Of a DNA stretch of 64,000 nucleotides, positions 48,370 through 58,786 are shown in pieces (position 1 is the stretch's first letter; each line of letters starts with the position of its first letter). The stretch comes from Ganoderma boninense (Eukaryota > Basidiomycota > Agaricomycetes > Polyporales > Polyporaceae). The position numbers and the translations under genes are program-made. Where the stretch lies: assembly GCA_002900995.3 (NCBI GenBank), contig CM035307.1, positions 744,001-808,000 of the forward strand. Reading direction: 5' to 3'. The notes under the pieces are model-generated. The model saw only the letters and a list, made by a program, of their open reading frames with translations. It searched no databases and was not told where the DNA came from.

Positions 48370-48951
48370 ATGGACAAGCTTCCACCACTGGATGCAATTC
48401 GTGACAACCTCCTCCCTAGTCCCGGCAAGAACCCACCCATCTATCACTACGGTTTTCCATTCACGCGAAAATACGCCCTCAACTACGCTCGTCGTCATCA
48501 TCTCACGATTCCGCTTGCCGTCGAAGACCGAGAAAAGATGGGAGGCCGCCCCGAGCTCGACTTCGCAGACCTTGACGACGCGTTGTTGGACTCCGACCGG
48601 GCCGTCCGCATGTTCGCGGCGACCATGTCCTGCACGCTGATGATCGAGGACCTCAGCCGGAAATGCGACTTCCCGCTGGACATGTCGCGTCCTTTCTCGG
48701 ACGTTTGGGATGGCATGGTGTCGTTGTGGTCGAACTATGACGTCGAGAGGAAGCTTGACTGGTGCGAGGACGAGTTCGAGAAGATCATCGAGATCTTGAC
48801 AGCCGCGATGAATGAGACTGATGACCACAAATCGCTCAAGGCGCAGTGGTGGTTTGATTGGGATAATGAGACCGTATGTCCCTAGTATGCTGGTAGTAGC
48901 GGTAGGCAACAGGCTGACCGCTCTTGGATATTATTCTAGGGATTCTGCTAG
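48370..48951 (+). CDS. Hypothetical protein, 171 residues
   Basis: Exon 1 (48370-48873) starts MDKLPPLDAIRDN and contains YHYGFPFTRKYALNYARRHH, a helical mid-region (AVRMFAATMSCTLMIEDLSR), VWDGMVSLWSNYDVERKLDW and the tail KAQWWFDWDN. A GTATGT donor and a TATTCTAG acceptor join it in phase 0 to a 12-base last exon (48940-48951, GFC-stop). Without splicing the frame ends four codons later at 48885. No known domain is recognised. The uniform codon use, high aromatic content and start context after a pyrimidine-rich leader support a real soluble protein. Its upstream flank is only 228 bases from the transposon-like element, so that element may influence its promoter. Confidence 0.7.
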
Positions 48952-49630
48952 GCCGCAGAGTTGTGTGGCATCTATCTTAGGCTATTTCTTAACGATGGTG
49001 TATGTCACGTCGATGCTAACAGCGTGCGTTCACGTTTTGAGATTGAGAGTCAGGGTTGACCGAATGCGTTTGAGAGAACTTGGTCGAAGGTCCGTATGAG
49101 AGGCAACGATCCGTTGCCGATGTTCGCCTTGAGAAGCGCAGGAACAGTCGCTGCTACGAGCCCAGACCGTTTGCAAGATGCTTCTACATCAACAGGATGG
49201 ACCACAGTCTCTGGCTGATTTGGACAACCAATCCCGTGTATAATAGTATTGTAACTCGTTGAGTGGCAGTGTGTTTCGCAGGCACACGGGTGACTATTGT
49301 TCCCCGAATATGGTATGTCTGGACTCGCTTATTGGTCAGTGGCGGTCGTTCGTTTTAAAAGCGTGCGCTTCCGGTTCAAGTCATCTGCGACTCTATCCTC
49401 AACCACAACCATCCCTGACAGTTCCCCTTCGACGAATCTCTAACTCACTCACTCGCTAGACCCATATTCTCCAATCCCATCGGCTTTCCCATTTATTGAC
49501 CGCTAGATAGTTTTAGGTTCGTTCTGCCTCCGGCTCCGAGTCCCAACCACCACTGACTTCTATCAGGCAGCTCACCACTCGAGTGTTCCAACGCCTTCCT
49601 CTCCTCCCCTAGAAGTCTGAATGAACAACA
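48952..49630. promoter_or_regulatory. Upstream region of F-box-like copy 1
   Basis: No gene. The last 250 bases or so resemble the DNA before copy 3 (56130-56388), including AGGTTCGTTCTGCCTC and ACCACTGACTTCTA, so the duplication included the promoter and leader. AGGTTCG...ATCAGGC may mark a 5' UTR intron. Confidence 0.55.
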
Positions 49631-50963
49631 ATGGGCCAGTATTGGGATATGTGAGTACAAGTATCTCTACGCTGCGTGTACAATTGATGTGGATGCGTGT
49701 TTCAAACTTCATTAGGTTCAATGTCGACCGTAGGGAAAAGGACCTCGGAGGGGGCGGAAAGCTCGGAGAATTCTTCTTTGACGACATGCCGAGCCTCTTC
49801 CTATCTCTCCTGATCCCACGTCTTCCAAAGTACGTCCTTTCGAAGCTCTGCTCGCCGTTATTTGATCCCCAACCACCCTGAACCATGCTAGGGATGTGGA
49901 CGTGTGGCTCTCCCGCGGCACCGTCGCCACACAGCCGGGCCCCATCGGAAAGCTCTCGACCGAGGTGCTGGACATGCTGTTCGAGCTCCTGCTGGACGAC
50001 TCCGACCCCGACGACGACTCCGACCCCAACGACAGCTTCCTGGACTGCATCGTCTTCGCCATATCCTGCAAGAAGCTGCTGATCGTCGGCAAGCGCCACA
50101 TCCTGCACACACTCATCGCGCGGCACGCGCGCGCCGCCGACTGTCGCCTCGTGTGTCTCGGGGGGTATACCTATGCCCCGGACTGGCAGGCTCCCCCAGG
50201 CATGCTCACGGACGCGGAGGTCGAGGAGATCGCGACGACCCCGGACCCAGACGAGGACGAGGACACGGACGAGGACGAGGAGGCGGTCGCGCGCAGGTGT
50301 CTGTACCTCTTCGCCAGCGAGAGATATACGCGGGCGCACACGGCGTACCGGGCGCTCTCCGAACCCTTCCGGAGGACCGTGGACGAGCTCCACAGCATGC
50401 AGCGCCAATACCCGGCGGTGATGCGCACCATGTTTTCCAAGCTCGACTTGAAGATGGTCCGGACGCTCGGCGGGGTGGGCTCCTGGGGGCTCCTGGGGCG
50501 CGAGTACTACGCCGCGGGCCCGCGCGTGCTGTGCAACACGTCCAAGGGCGAGTACGTCCGCGAGGACACGCTCGTCTGGTGGGAGGTGGGCTACACGTGC
50601 GTCACGCTCGTGCAGGCGCTCCTCGCGCGGGTGTGCTACTCGCCCGACGACAGCATCGCGATGTGCTGCGACGAGGAGCACCGCGCGGCGCTGGTCGAGG
50701 GCCCGTGGGCGGGCGACCGGTTCCGCATCGTCACTGTGGGCGAGATGCCGCCGCTGACGGGCGGGAGGAAGTGGAAGGACGTGACGTGGGAGGTGAATGA
50801 GCTGCTATGTCATTTGTTGGAGGGCGAGTTTCCAGAGGAGTACCGTAAACTTATTGGCAGCCAGAAAGATGGCGGGGAGAAGGGGGTTGGAGGAAAGGGA
50901 GACGGCGAGAAGGAGGCCTCCCAACAAGAGGATAGCGTGAAGGAGAATGGTGAAATGGTATGA
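49631..50963 (+). CDS. F-box-like protein, copy 1
   Basis: Member of a lineage-expanded basidiomycete family beginning M-G-Q-x-W. Exons 49631-49650, 49716-49829 and 49892-50963 join in phase for 401 residues. Exon 2 encodes FNVDRREKDLGGGGKLGEFF and a LLIPRLPK end. Exon 3 starts with KDVDVWLSRG and an F-box-like region (PIGKLSTEVLDMLFELLLDD ... FAISCKKLLIVGKRHIL). Then come RLVCLGGYTY, a conserved PRVLCNTSKGEYVREDTLVW block, ARVCYSPDDSIAMCCDEEHR and WAGDRFRIVTVGEMPPLTGG. The tail is Lys/Glu/Gly-rich. An F-box would imply SCF ubiquitin-ligase docking, but no substrate-binding repeat is visible. Fully open; tail-to-tail with phytase 1. Confidence 0.85.
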
Positions 50964-51325
50964 ATGTTCGGGATGGCGCAGCAGATGGAGAGCTGGGGAA
51001 TGGGAGTGAGGCCGGGTAGGATGGCATTTGGAGTACATCGTATATTTGGACTCAGTTTATGGACATCCGGTGCACTATGTATGCATATTGTTCTTCTGTT
51101 TCTATCATGCCTGGGTGAAAGGAATTTATTAGCAAACAGGTCGTAAGTATCTGCGGCAAAACCAGCACTGCTTACGAACTCGTTGAACGATACGTCGATA
51201 CTCCAGGTCTCCCACAGACATACCACAAGGCTCGAGTACACCGCGTGAAGCAACCTTCGAATTACAACTTGAGGACTCCCGTCAACATGAGCCCGCAGGT
51301 CGTAGCCACACCTACGACGGGCCCG
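50964..51325. other. Tail-to-tail spacer, F-box copy 1 / phytase 1
   Basis: A 362-base convergent spacer. Its right part (from about 51170) is closely similar to the DNA before phytase 2 (58650-58786), showing that the two phytases were copied together with this spacer. Confidence 0.7.
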
Positions 51326-53061
51326 CTACTCGAAACACTTCTCCCAATCCCCCTCCCCGTCGTTCCGCGCATACGCCTGGCTCTCCACGAACGCGTCGAG
51401 CGAGCACACCCCGTTCCCCGCCGCCCCACAAAACTCAAGCGGCATGACCGCGTCGTTCACCAGCACCCTCACGCTCTGCTTCCCCCCCGCGCACTTCAGC
51501 CTCTCCGTGACCATCCGCGCCGAGAACGGCACCATCCTCTCCGTCCGCCACGTCCTCCCTGGGTCCGGCATCGTCGGGTCGAGCGCCTTAGCTTGCGGGA
51601 ACAAGCCCATTGCCGCGAAGATCGCGATCATCTCGTGATCGTGCGAGAAGTCCGCGTACATCCCCCTCCCCAGCGGGAACGTCCGCGGGTCCGCGTCGAG
51701 CGTCGCGTTCGTCTGCGTGTGGTCGCGCACGGGCTCGCCCGTCAGCCGGGCAAGGAGCTCGTTGACGTACCCGACGCCCTGCACGGGCCCCAGGGGCTGC
51801 CCGTAGCCCGTGCCATAGTACTTGTCGAGGTCGCCGAGGTACGCGAACCCGGGCCCGGCGCCGTCGAGCTCCTCGTACAGCGTGCAGAACGGGCTGGGGC
51901 GCTCGTGTGCGACGGTGTCGAGCGCGCACATCGCGAGGAGGCTGTCCGTGTCTTTGTCGGTGAGGTTCGCGCCGGGCGCGCCGGCGTTGAGGCGCGCAGT
52001 GAGCGGCGGGGCGAAGGTGGCGAGCCACTGGTCGGACTGGGCGTCGGACGAGCCGGCGTCCTTGCACATGGCGTTGTCGAGCGTGTCGTTCGCCTGAGCG
52101 CGGTTGGGGAAACGATGCGTGTGCCGTCAGTCCCAAGGGCTTCGAGGATGACACCAAGGGGGGAGACGTACCGATTCAGAAAGGATGACGGAGAGGACAG
52201 GCCAGTGATGGTGACCGCTGGCGTCGGAGAACCCTACAGTTCGGGGGACAGGTTGTCAGAATTGGACTCTGCAACATGTTTCGAAGCGGGGATATACCGG
52301 CAGTCCAGTTGGTCGCAGAGTCCACGACACGGTCCGAGCTCGAGGCCCTTACGAAGGGCTGGTTCTTCTTGCTCACGAGCGACCCGTACCGTGTAAAAGC
52401 TTCCTGGCCAGATTCAAATGACCTACATAGCATTAGCGGAAATGACGAAGACAGACACTTCTCTGCTTACTGTGCCGCACCGAACGGTACTAGGTTGCCA
52501 TTCTTGTGCAGATCGTATTTATAGTCCTTGAGGAAAGCGAGATTCGGATCCGTGTAATTGCCAACGGATTGCAGCTTTTTGATTGCGGCTTTGATGTGTT
52601 TGCCGACACCAGACGTGGGGTATCGTGCGCCATGTCGTTGCAACTACGAACCAAAGAGTAAGACCGCGCATATATCCCGCCGAATCCGACTTCGACGGGT
52701 GCACTTACAATGTGAACCTGCAAGTATGCAGTGTTGCGGGTCAGCGATGCTCCGGTGCATGAGACGGCGCAGAAAGGTTGGGGGGGATGAGGCCACCGTA
52801 TGCTACGGGGTAAATGCGAAGGAGGTTGGACCGTGGACGTACCTGGTCGATGGTGCAACCTTGCGGAGGCTTCGTGTAAGGCGCTGCAGGGTAGTACGGC
52901 GCGAACATAGCCCATGTCTGCTGGATGCTTTGCGGCACGCCGAGCGGTGGTACGCCCTCAGGCTTGTCCGCCTTGTGGACATCTCGGATGGATCCTGCCG
53001 GTGAGAATGTGGCATGGACGTAGGAGACGCAAGTGAGGGTTATGAGGAAAAGGGTTTTCAT
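51326..53061 (-). CDS. Secreted histidine acid phosphatase (phytase), copy 1
   Basis: Extracellular phosphomonoesterase, probably a phytase releasing phosphate from inositol hexakisphosphate. The first exon (53061-52843) has a signal peptide, MKTLFLITLTCVSYVHA. A nine-base exon (52717-52709, VHI) leads into exon 3 (52643-52471), where the catalytic RHGxRxP reads LQRHGARYPTSG. Further exons encode SFESGQEAFTRYGSLVSKKN, ASSSDRVVDSATNW, a LSVILSE segment, and the long 3' exon from NDTLDNAMCK to the end. That exon contains DKYYGTGYGQPLGPVQG, LLARLTGEPVRDHTQTN, the proton-donor HD motif (DFSHDHEMIAIFAAMG) and the tail DGEGDWEKCFE. Cysteines are placed for the family's disulfides. All catalytic residues are present; no frame break seen. 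Confidence 0.92.
52709..52717 (-). other. Nine-base micro-exon of phytase 1
   Basis: CTTGCAG precedes and GTAAGT follows. It encodes V-H-I immediately before the catalytic L-Q-R-H-G exon. The same exon occurs in phytase 2 (60181-60173). Skipping it would keep the frame but remove the beta strand leading to the active-site histidine. Confidence 0.8.
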
Positions 53062-54247
53062 CGCAGGGTGCGGGCAAGGGACGACGCTGGCGCTGGCACG
53101 GAGTTTTGCGAAAGAGTCGTCTGGGGTCGAATAGAAGTGGGAGGAGGTTGTGAGCAAAAGCTCAAAGAGACTGCTAAAAGAGAGGAGGAAAGAGGGAGCA
53201 GTGGGCACCGTGAACTCACCCGCTCAGATATATCGAGAGAGCTATTAAAAGCTCTTCGAGCTCTGTGTACTTGATGCATGGCAGCATGTGGGATCGCCTC
53301 TCCCTCTGATGGGAGCATGTGCAGACACGGTGCTTGAGCAAGGACTTACTGGAAGGAGAAGCAGTGTCCGGTGATGTGTTGATCAGGTTTGAACTCATGA
53401 TCACACCGGTGCTCCATGCTTCAAGTTCCCGCTGTTGACGTTGACGGCTCCGTGTCCATCAATACAGCGGTGAACACTGAAAGTGTCTCTCTCGCTATGT
53501 CCGCAATAACGCCACTGACGCTGTCCATGTCCAGAGGATGAAGAGAATGGAAACCGTTCTTGACCTAGCGTAACTCCACCGAAAGACGGAACTTGACTGC
53601 ATCGCGAAGTCACATGGAGAAAAAGAACCCGTCAGTGTCCATCAGGTGTATGCTGAGAAACGGCTGAAAAAAAGCTAACCAGCGTTGCAATGACGAGCTC
53701 GGGCGTCGTGGCTCAGAAAGATCACTTTTGTCCCGTCAGCACCCTGCATTACTAGCTGGTGGAAGGTAACCGGTAATAGCTGAAGGTAAGTCGACCGTCC
53801 TACTACGTCGCCGCACTGTAGGGACTGCGAATGAAGCGTTGAGCAGTTCTGGACTTTCGTTGTTGAGGCCTGCTACAAAGAGCTCCAAGTGACAAGAGTT
53901 GGACAGGCAGCGGAAAGTTGAAACGCTGAGGCCAGGAATTAAATTTCAAATTTGGAAGGGTGAGGCAGACAGGCGCGGTCCGGCACGTCCCGAACCAACG
54001 TGCCGGCGCATTCCCTGGCAACACGTAAGTTGAATTACGTGCAACGCTGTTCTCAACCACAACCACCGACAGCCTTGAACTCATTTCCCTGGTTCGCCCT
54101 TGTGTTCTGTTCAAATCCGTTGAACCACACATAGTAGCTGCTTAAGGCTTCAGCTTCGCGCCTCCCTTTCCGAGTCCCATCCGCTTCAGAACCCTCCACG
54201 TCTTCGAAACACCTCCCCTTCTACCTTCTACCCACAAGTCTCAGGCA
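53062..54247. other. Intergenic, phytase 1 promoter and upstream of F-box copy 2
   Basis: No supported gene. The region must hold divergent promoters. A T/C-rich leader directly precedes the F-box copy 2 start; it resembles the leaders of copies 1 and 3 less than they resemble each other. Confidence 0.5.
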
Positions 54248-55436
54248 ATGGGTCAGGATTGGATTATGTGAGTACACGTTTCCATTGTTGCGCTTACAGT
54301 TGATATATGCAGGTCTCTCCAGACTCAATGTTGACCTTCGAGAACAAGACCTCGACGCCGGCGGCAAGCATCTAGAATTCTTCCTCGACGGCATGCGATC
54401 TCTGGACCAGTCTCTCCGTATCCCGTGTCTTCCAAAGTACGTTCTCTCGGCATCGCACTGGACGACGACTACGAATTGACCGCCTTGCACCATGTGGCAG
54501 GGCTGTGGACAAGTGGCTCTCGCACGGGCCCTTCGTCGTACAGCCGGGACCCGTAGGGAAGCTCTCGACCGAGGTGCTCGACATGATTTCGAGGCAATCC
54601 TGGGCAACAGCACCCAGGGTCTCGCCGACAACTTCCTGAACTGCGTCTTCCTCGCCGTATGCTGCAAGCGGCTGCTCGCCGTCAGCAAGCGCCACATCCT
54701 GCGCGCGCTCATGTCCATCCACGCTCGCGCCGTAGACTGCCGCCTTGTCTGCATCGGGACAGCCACCGACGTGGCCGAACAAGCACCCCCCGGGATGCTC
54801 ACGGACGCAGAGCTCCAGGAGATCGCCACCACGCCGATCCCAGACGAAGTCTTGTACCACAACTCTGCCGAAGAGGCCGTCGCGAAGCGGCATCTCTTGC
54901 CCTTCGCCCGCGAGGTGTACAAATCCTACCGCAAGGTGCAGACGCCGCTCTTCGATCCGCTCAAGGAGCTCGGACGATGCTTGTACGACATCGGCATGGA
55001 GGTTCGGACGGGACACAGACTCGCCCCGCTGCGCGCCCTCGAGCTCGACATGATCAGCGCGCTCAGCACCGCAGCCCCGTTTTATCCGAGGCCGGAGTAC
55101 CCCGAGGGCCCGGCCGTGCTCTGCAACATGTCGAAGGGCGAGTACGTCTGCGAGGAGACGCTCCTCGCATACGATACTCTGAATTCGTGGTGGGAGGGCA
55201 TCACGCTCATGAACGCGCTCCTCTTGCGCATCTGCTACTCGCCCAGCGGGGGCACCACGGTGTGGTGCGACGACGAGGACGAGCGGCAGGGGCTGATAAA
55301 CGGCGCGTGGGCGGGCGACCGGTTCCGCGTCACAAGCATGGCTGAGATGCCTCCGCTGACGGGGGGAAGGCAGTGGAAGGATGTCACGGAGGAGGTGGCT
55401 GAGCTGTTGTGGAATATTTGGGATTGTCTTTATTAG
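54248..55436 (+). CDS. F-box-like protein, copy 2, frame-broken and shorter
   Basis: Same three-exon layout as copies 1 and 3, with exons 54248-54267 and 54323-54436 of identical length (20 and 114 bases) and exon 3 starting about 54497. It is the most diverged copy: LNVDLREQDLDAGGKHLEFF in exon 2 and RLVCIGTATDVAEQAPPG in exon 3. Conserved blocks PAVLCNMSKGEYVCEETLL, LRICYSPSGGTTVWCDDEDE and WAGDRFRVTSMAEMPPLTGG remain. The reading needs one extra base near 54585-54590: LSTEVLDMI lies in one frame and FEAILGNSTQGLADNF in the next, at a T run. The C-terminus ends early, at LLWNIWDCLY, without the charged tail. Either a consensus error or a decaying copy. Confidence 0.7.
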
Positions 55437-56388
55437 TCTTGTACCCATCCATTTTGAGACGCGTCCCAGAAGGGAAGGGGGAACAGAGGACGAGGACGGG
55501 TCGCATTCCAAAATGTCTGGTGGATATCTTTTGCATAGAGGGATGGGGGCCTATCCTGGCCCGAGCTCCCTCGTTTGTGATCATGACACGTCCGGTTGCA
55601 GGGACTCGGCGCCAAGAATTGTATTGTATGGGTATTCAACACAAGCCAGTGGGGAAAGTGGACCGTCATCATGGACATGGACAAGATTGGGGAGGTTGAG
55701 GAGGGAGCAGGCGGTCCGTGACGCCTTCATATGGACAGGCCGGAGGGCACAATTGAACCCGCGAGCTCAGTGCTCAGCGCTCAGCGCTCAGATCTTGGCA
55801 ACTCCCCATCTCCCTCGCTGTACAAAGGCCCACGACACTCTGAACGTCACCATTTTCTACCACATGCTAGGTCTAACCTGACGTGAACTTGAAGAAGCGA
55901 GCACGGTAAAACTTATTCATGTGAGTCAAAGCAACCTGGACCATAATCTCGGTGACAAGCCTTACAGGCCCAAGGATGAAGATGACTCATAGCAGTGACC
56001 TATGCTACTGTAATCGTGAATAGCACTCCATCCACCGTCTCTATTTCGAATGCTCATCCGTGACTGCCAGCAGGATCGCTTAACGCGGCGCGTGCAGGTG
56101 CATATAGCCGACTATTTCTCACATTACGATCGCTCCCGACTCACTCTGTCCTCGACCGCAACCATCACTGGCAGTTTCCGTTCATTCAGCCTCCAACTCA
56201 CTCTCTTGCCAGACCATATTCTGCAATCGTATCGGTGCTCCCAGTTATTTGCCGCTAGATCATATTAGGTTCGTTCTGCCTCGTCTCTGATGTCTAACCA
56301 CCACTGACTTCTACCAGGCGACTCTACACTTTGAGCGTTCAAACGCATTCCCTTCCTGCCCCAGTGGAAACGGTCTCAACGAGCAACA
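55437..56388. promoter_or_regulatory. Upstream region of F-box-like copy 3
   Basis: No gene. It includes a short CTCAG/GCTCA micro-repeat near 55768-55792 and, from about 56130, a leader homologous to that before copy 1 (CCGCTAGAT, TTAGGTTCGTTCTGCCTC, ACCACTGACTTCTA). Confidence 0.55.
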
Positions 56389-57659
56389 ATGGGTCAGCCT
56401 TGGAATCTGTGCGTACGCGTCTCTACTTCTGCAAGCACAATTGACGTGGATGCGTGTTTCATCATCAGACTCAATGTTGACCGAAGGGAAAAGGACCTCG
56501 CAGGGGGCGGAAAGCTTGGAGAATTCTTCTTTGAAAACATGTCGAGCTTGTACGAATCCCTCCTGATCCCATGCCTTCCAAAGTAAGTTTATTCGACTCC
56601 ATGGTATCCGATATTTAGTCTTGAACCGCCCCCGACCACACTAGGGACTTGGACGTGTGGCTCTCCCGGGGCGCCGTCGCCGTACAGCCTGGGCCCATCA
56701 GAAAGCTCTCGACCGAGGTGCTGGACATGGTGTTTGAGCTCCTCCTGGACGACTCTGAACCCGACTCCTCCGACCCCAACGAGGACTTCCTGGACTGCAT
56801 CGTCTTCGCCGTATCCTGCAAGAAGCTCCTCACCATCGGCACGCGCCACATCCTCCGCACGCTCATCGCACGGCACGCCCGCGCCGCTGACTGCCGCCTT
56901 GTCTGCCTCGGGGGATACGCCTGCCCACCGGACCAAGCACCCCCAGGGATGCTCACAGACGTGGAGCTCGAGGAGATTGCGACGACCCCGGACCCAGATG
57001 AGGACTTCGACTACCCGTCTGTCGAGGAGGCGGTTGCGCACCGGTGTCTGAACCACTTCGCCGTGGAGACATATACGCCTGCGTACATGGTGTACGCGAC
57101 GCTCTTGAAGCCCTTCTGGAAAACCGTGGACGCACTCTACAAGCTGCAGAGGAAGGACCCCGCTGGGATGGGCGCGCTGTTCTCCGCGCTCGACGTGGAG
57201 ATGATCAGGAAGCTCGGCGGGGTGCGCCCCTGGGGGGCCCTGGGGCTCGAGTACGCCGAGGGCCCGCGCGCGCTCTGCAACACGGTGAAGGGCGAGTACG
57301 TCCGCGAGGACACGCTCGTCGTGTGGAGGACGCGCCTTGCGCCCGTCACGCTCGCGCACGCGCTCCTAGCGCGGGTGTGCTACTCGCCCGACGACAGCAC
57401 CGCGCTGTGCTGTGCGGAGGATTACAACGCAGCGCTGGCGAAGGGCCCGTGGGCGGGCGACCGGTTCCGCATCGTCACCGTGGACGAGATGCCCCCGTTG
57501 ATGGGCGGGAAGACGTGGAAGGACGTGACGCGGGAGGTTAATGCGCTGTTGTGTCATCTGTTGGAAGGCGAGTTTCCCGAGTATTGCAAGGCGAATTGTG
57601 GCCAGAAAGAGGGCAGCGGGAAGGAGATCGGAGAGAAGGGCACTGATGACGAGCAGTAA
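56389..57659 (+). CDS. F-box-like protein, copy 3
   Basis: Exons 56389-56408, 56469-56582 and 56645-57659 join in phase for 382 residues. It is close to copy 1 throughout: LNVDRREKDLAGGGKLGEFF, KDLDVWLSRGAVAVQPGPIR, KLSTEVLDMVFELLLDD, FAVSCKKLLTIGTRHIL, RLVCLGGYACPPDQAPPGML, ALCNTVKGEYVREDTLV, ARVCYSPDDSTALCCAED and WAGDRFRIVTVDEMPPLMGG. The tail is Gly/Glu-rich and shorter than in copy 1. Identical exon 1-2 lengths and near-identical promoters show a recent duplication with copy 1. F-box-like N-terminal region as in copy 1; role unknown. Fully open. Confidence 0.85.
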
Positions 57660-58440
57660 GTATGCCGTTTGGAATACCGTCTCGTAGTAAGTAGACCACA
57701 GTAAACCCAGTTCATCCGCTGTCTGCCTTGCCCGGGTTGAACGGGCCGGAAAACCAATATCCCGGCACGTCCCGAACCGGTTGTGGGCATCCCACCCGCA
57801 CACCTTGGAAGTCATCGACAATCCCAACGACGACGACGTTCCCCAAGCACCAGCATTGTCGACTCTCTACTTCGTGCATCGTTAGGCAAAATCGGCCTTA
57901 TTTTTGTGACTGTCTCCACGCGTTCTTTAACTCTGTGTTGATGCAGCAAAGTCCTGGCGGGATCCGGATATCTGGAGTGTCGCGGCGGCCATCATTCTCT
58001 GCAGCCTGCTAGATCCTGGATGGCCGGTGACTTTCAGACACGAATTGGAGATAATCTGAACTGGCAAGGATGCGAAATAGTGAGCTGCTTGCTGCAGAAA
58101 GAGGGTTGGTGTGCACTGTGATAATAGACGAGTACAGTTTTCGTCAAATGGCATTTTAGTGCTGAACTGAACGATGCATGTAACATTAACCCCCCTTCAA
58201 AAACATGTCAGGCTGTCTGTTTCTCATTTTTGAGATTAAGCGTTGAACGAAAAGGGCCCTTGAGAGTGTGGGTGGTTTCGAGGTTCTTCTGGTCCAACTC
58301 GGCCGCGGGCTGCATATACTTGACGCCTGTCCTGATCTTTTAGGTTCCACATCGTCTGAACTGCGTTCATTTGGCCTTTTGTCATCCCCAACGGTTCTTA
58401 GCGATACGGCAGGGTCCGCTGGTCATCGATCGTCTGCGAG
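57660..58440. other. Intergenic, downstream of F-box copy 3
   Basis: No gene supported. It holds AT-rich stretches and separates copy 3 from the truncated fourth copy. Confidence 0.5.
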
Positions 58441-58640
58441 ATGGTGCCTACTGCACGCTGGAAGTTATGGATCGACCTCGCGAAGGGGGCGTGATGGGGG
58501 AGGTGAGTGAGCTGCCATGTCACTCGTTGGAAGGCGAGTTTCTTGTATACTGCAAGCCTAATACGGTCAGAAAGAGGACGGCGAGAAAGGTATGAGAGAA
58601 AAGGAAGACGGTAAGAAGGATGCCTGCCGGTAGTGGTCAT
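58441..58640 (+). pseudogene. 3' remnant of a fourth F-box-like copy
   Basis: The plus strand retains GEVSELPCHSLEGEF followed by a VYCKP segment, matching the WEVNELLCHLLEGEF end of copy 1 and the VNALLCHLLEGEFPEYCK end of copy 3. A GAGAAAGGTATGAGAG-like stretch matches the charged tail. Nothing upstream matches exons 1-3. It lies directly before phytase 2 at the position that intact copy 1 holds before phytase 1, so it is what is left of the original partner gene. Confidence 0.7.
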
Positions 58641-58786
58641 TTGCCGTAAACCCATCTTGCGAGCTCGTTGAACGATACCTCAGGTCTCCCAGAGGACGTG
58701 TACGCCGCATGAAGCAACCTTAAGCTTCGAATCGCAACATGAGGTGACGATTCGTATGAGCCCGCAGCAACACCTACAACGGACCG

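Noticed and set aside
48298..48909. 203-codon minus-strand frame over the gene at 48370
   Set aside because: The plus strand gives a better protein with a phase-correct terminal intron; the minus frame is its shadow.
49318..49396. Possible tRNA (GGTTCAAGTC resembling a B box)
   Set aside because: No matching acceptor stem and no A box in the correct position; cloverleaf cannot be drawn.
49572..50681. 369-codon minus-strand frame over F-box copy 1 (and equivalents over copies 2 and 3)
   Set aside because: Long antisense frames recur because of high GC3; only the plus frames show exon lengths and blocks conserved among the three copies.
51245..52396. 383-codon plus-strand frame over phytase 1
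   Set aside because: The minus strand encodes an unmistakable histidine acid phosphatase with catalytic motifs.
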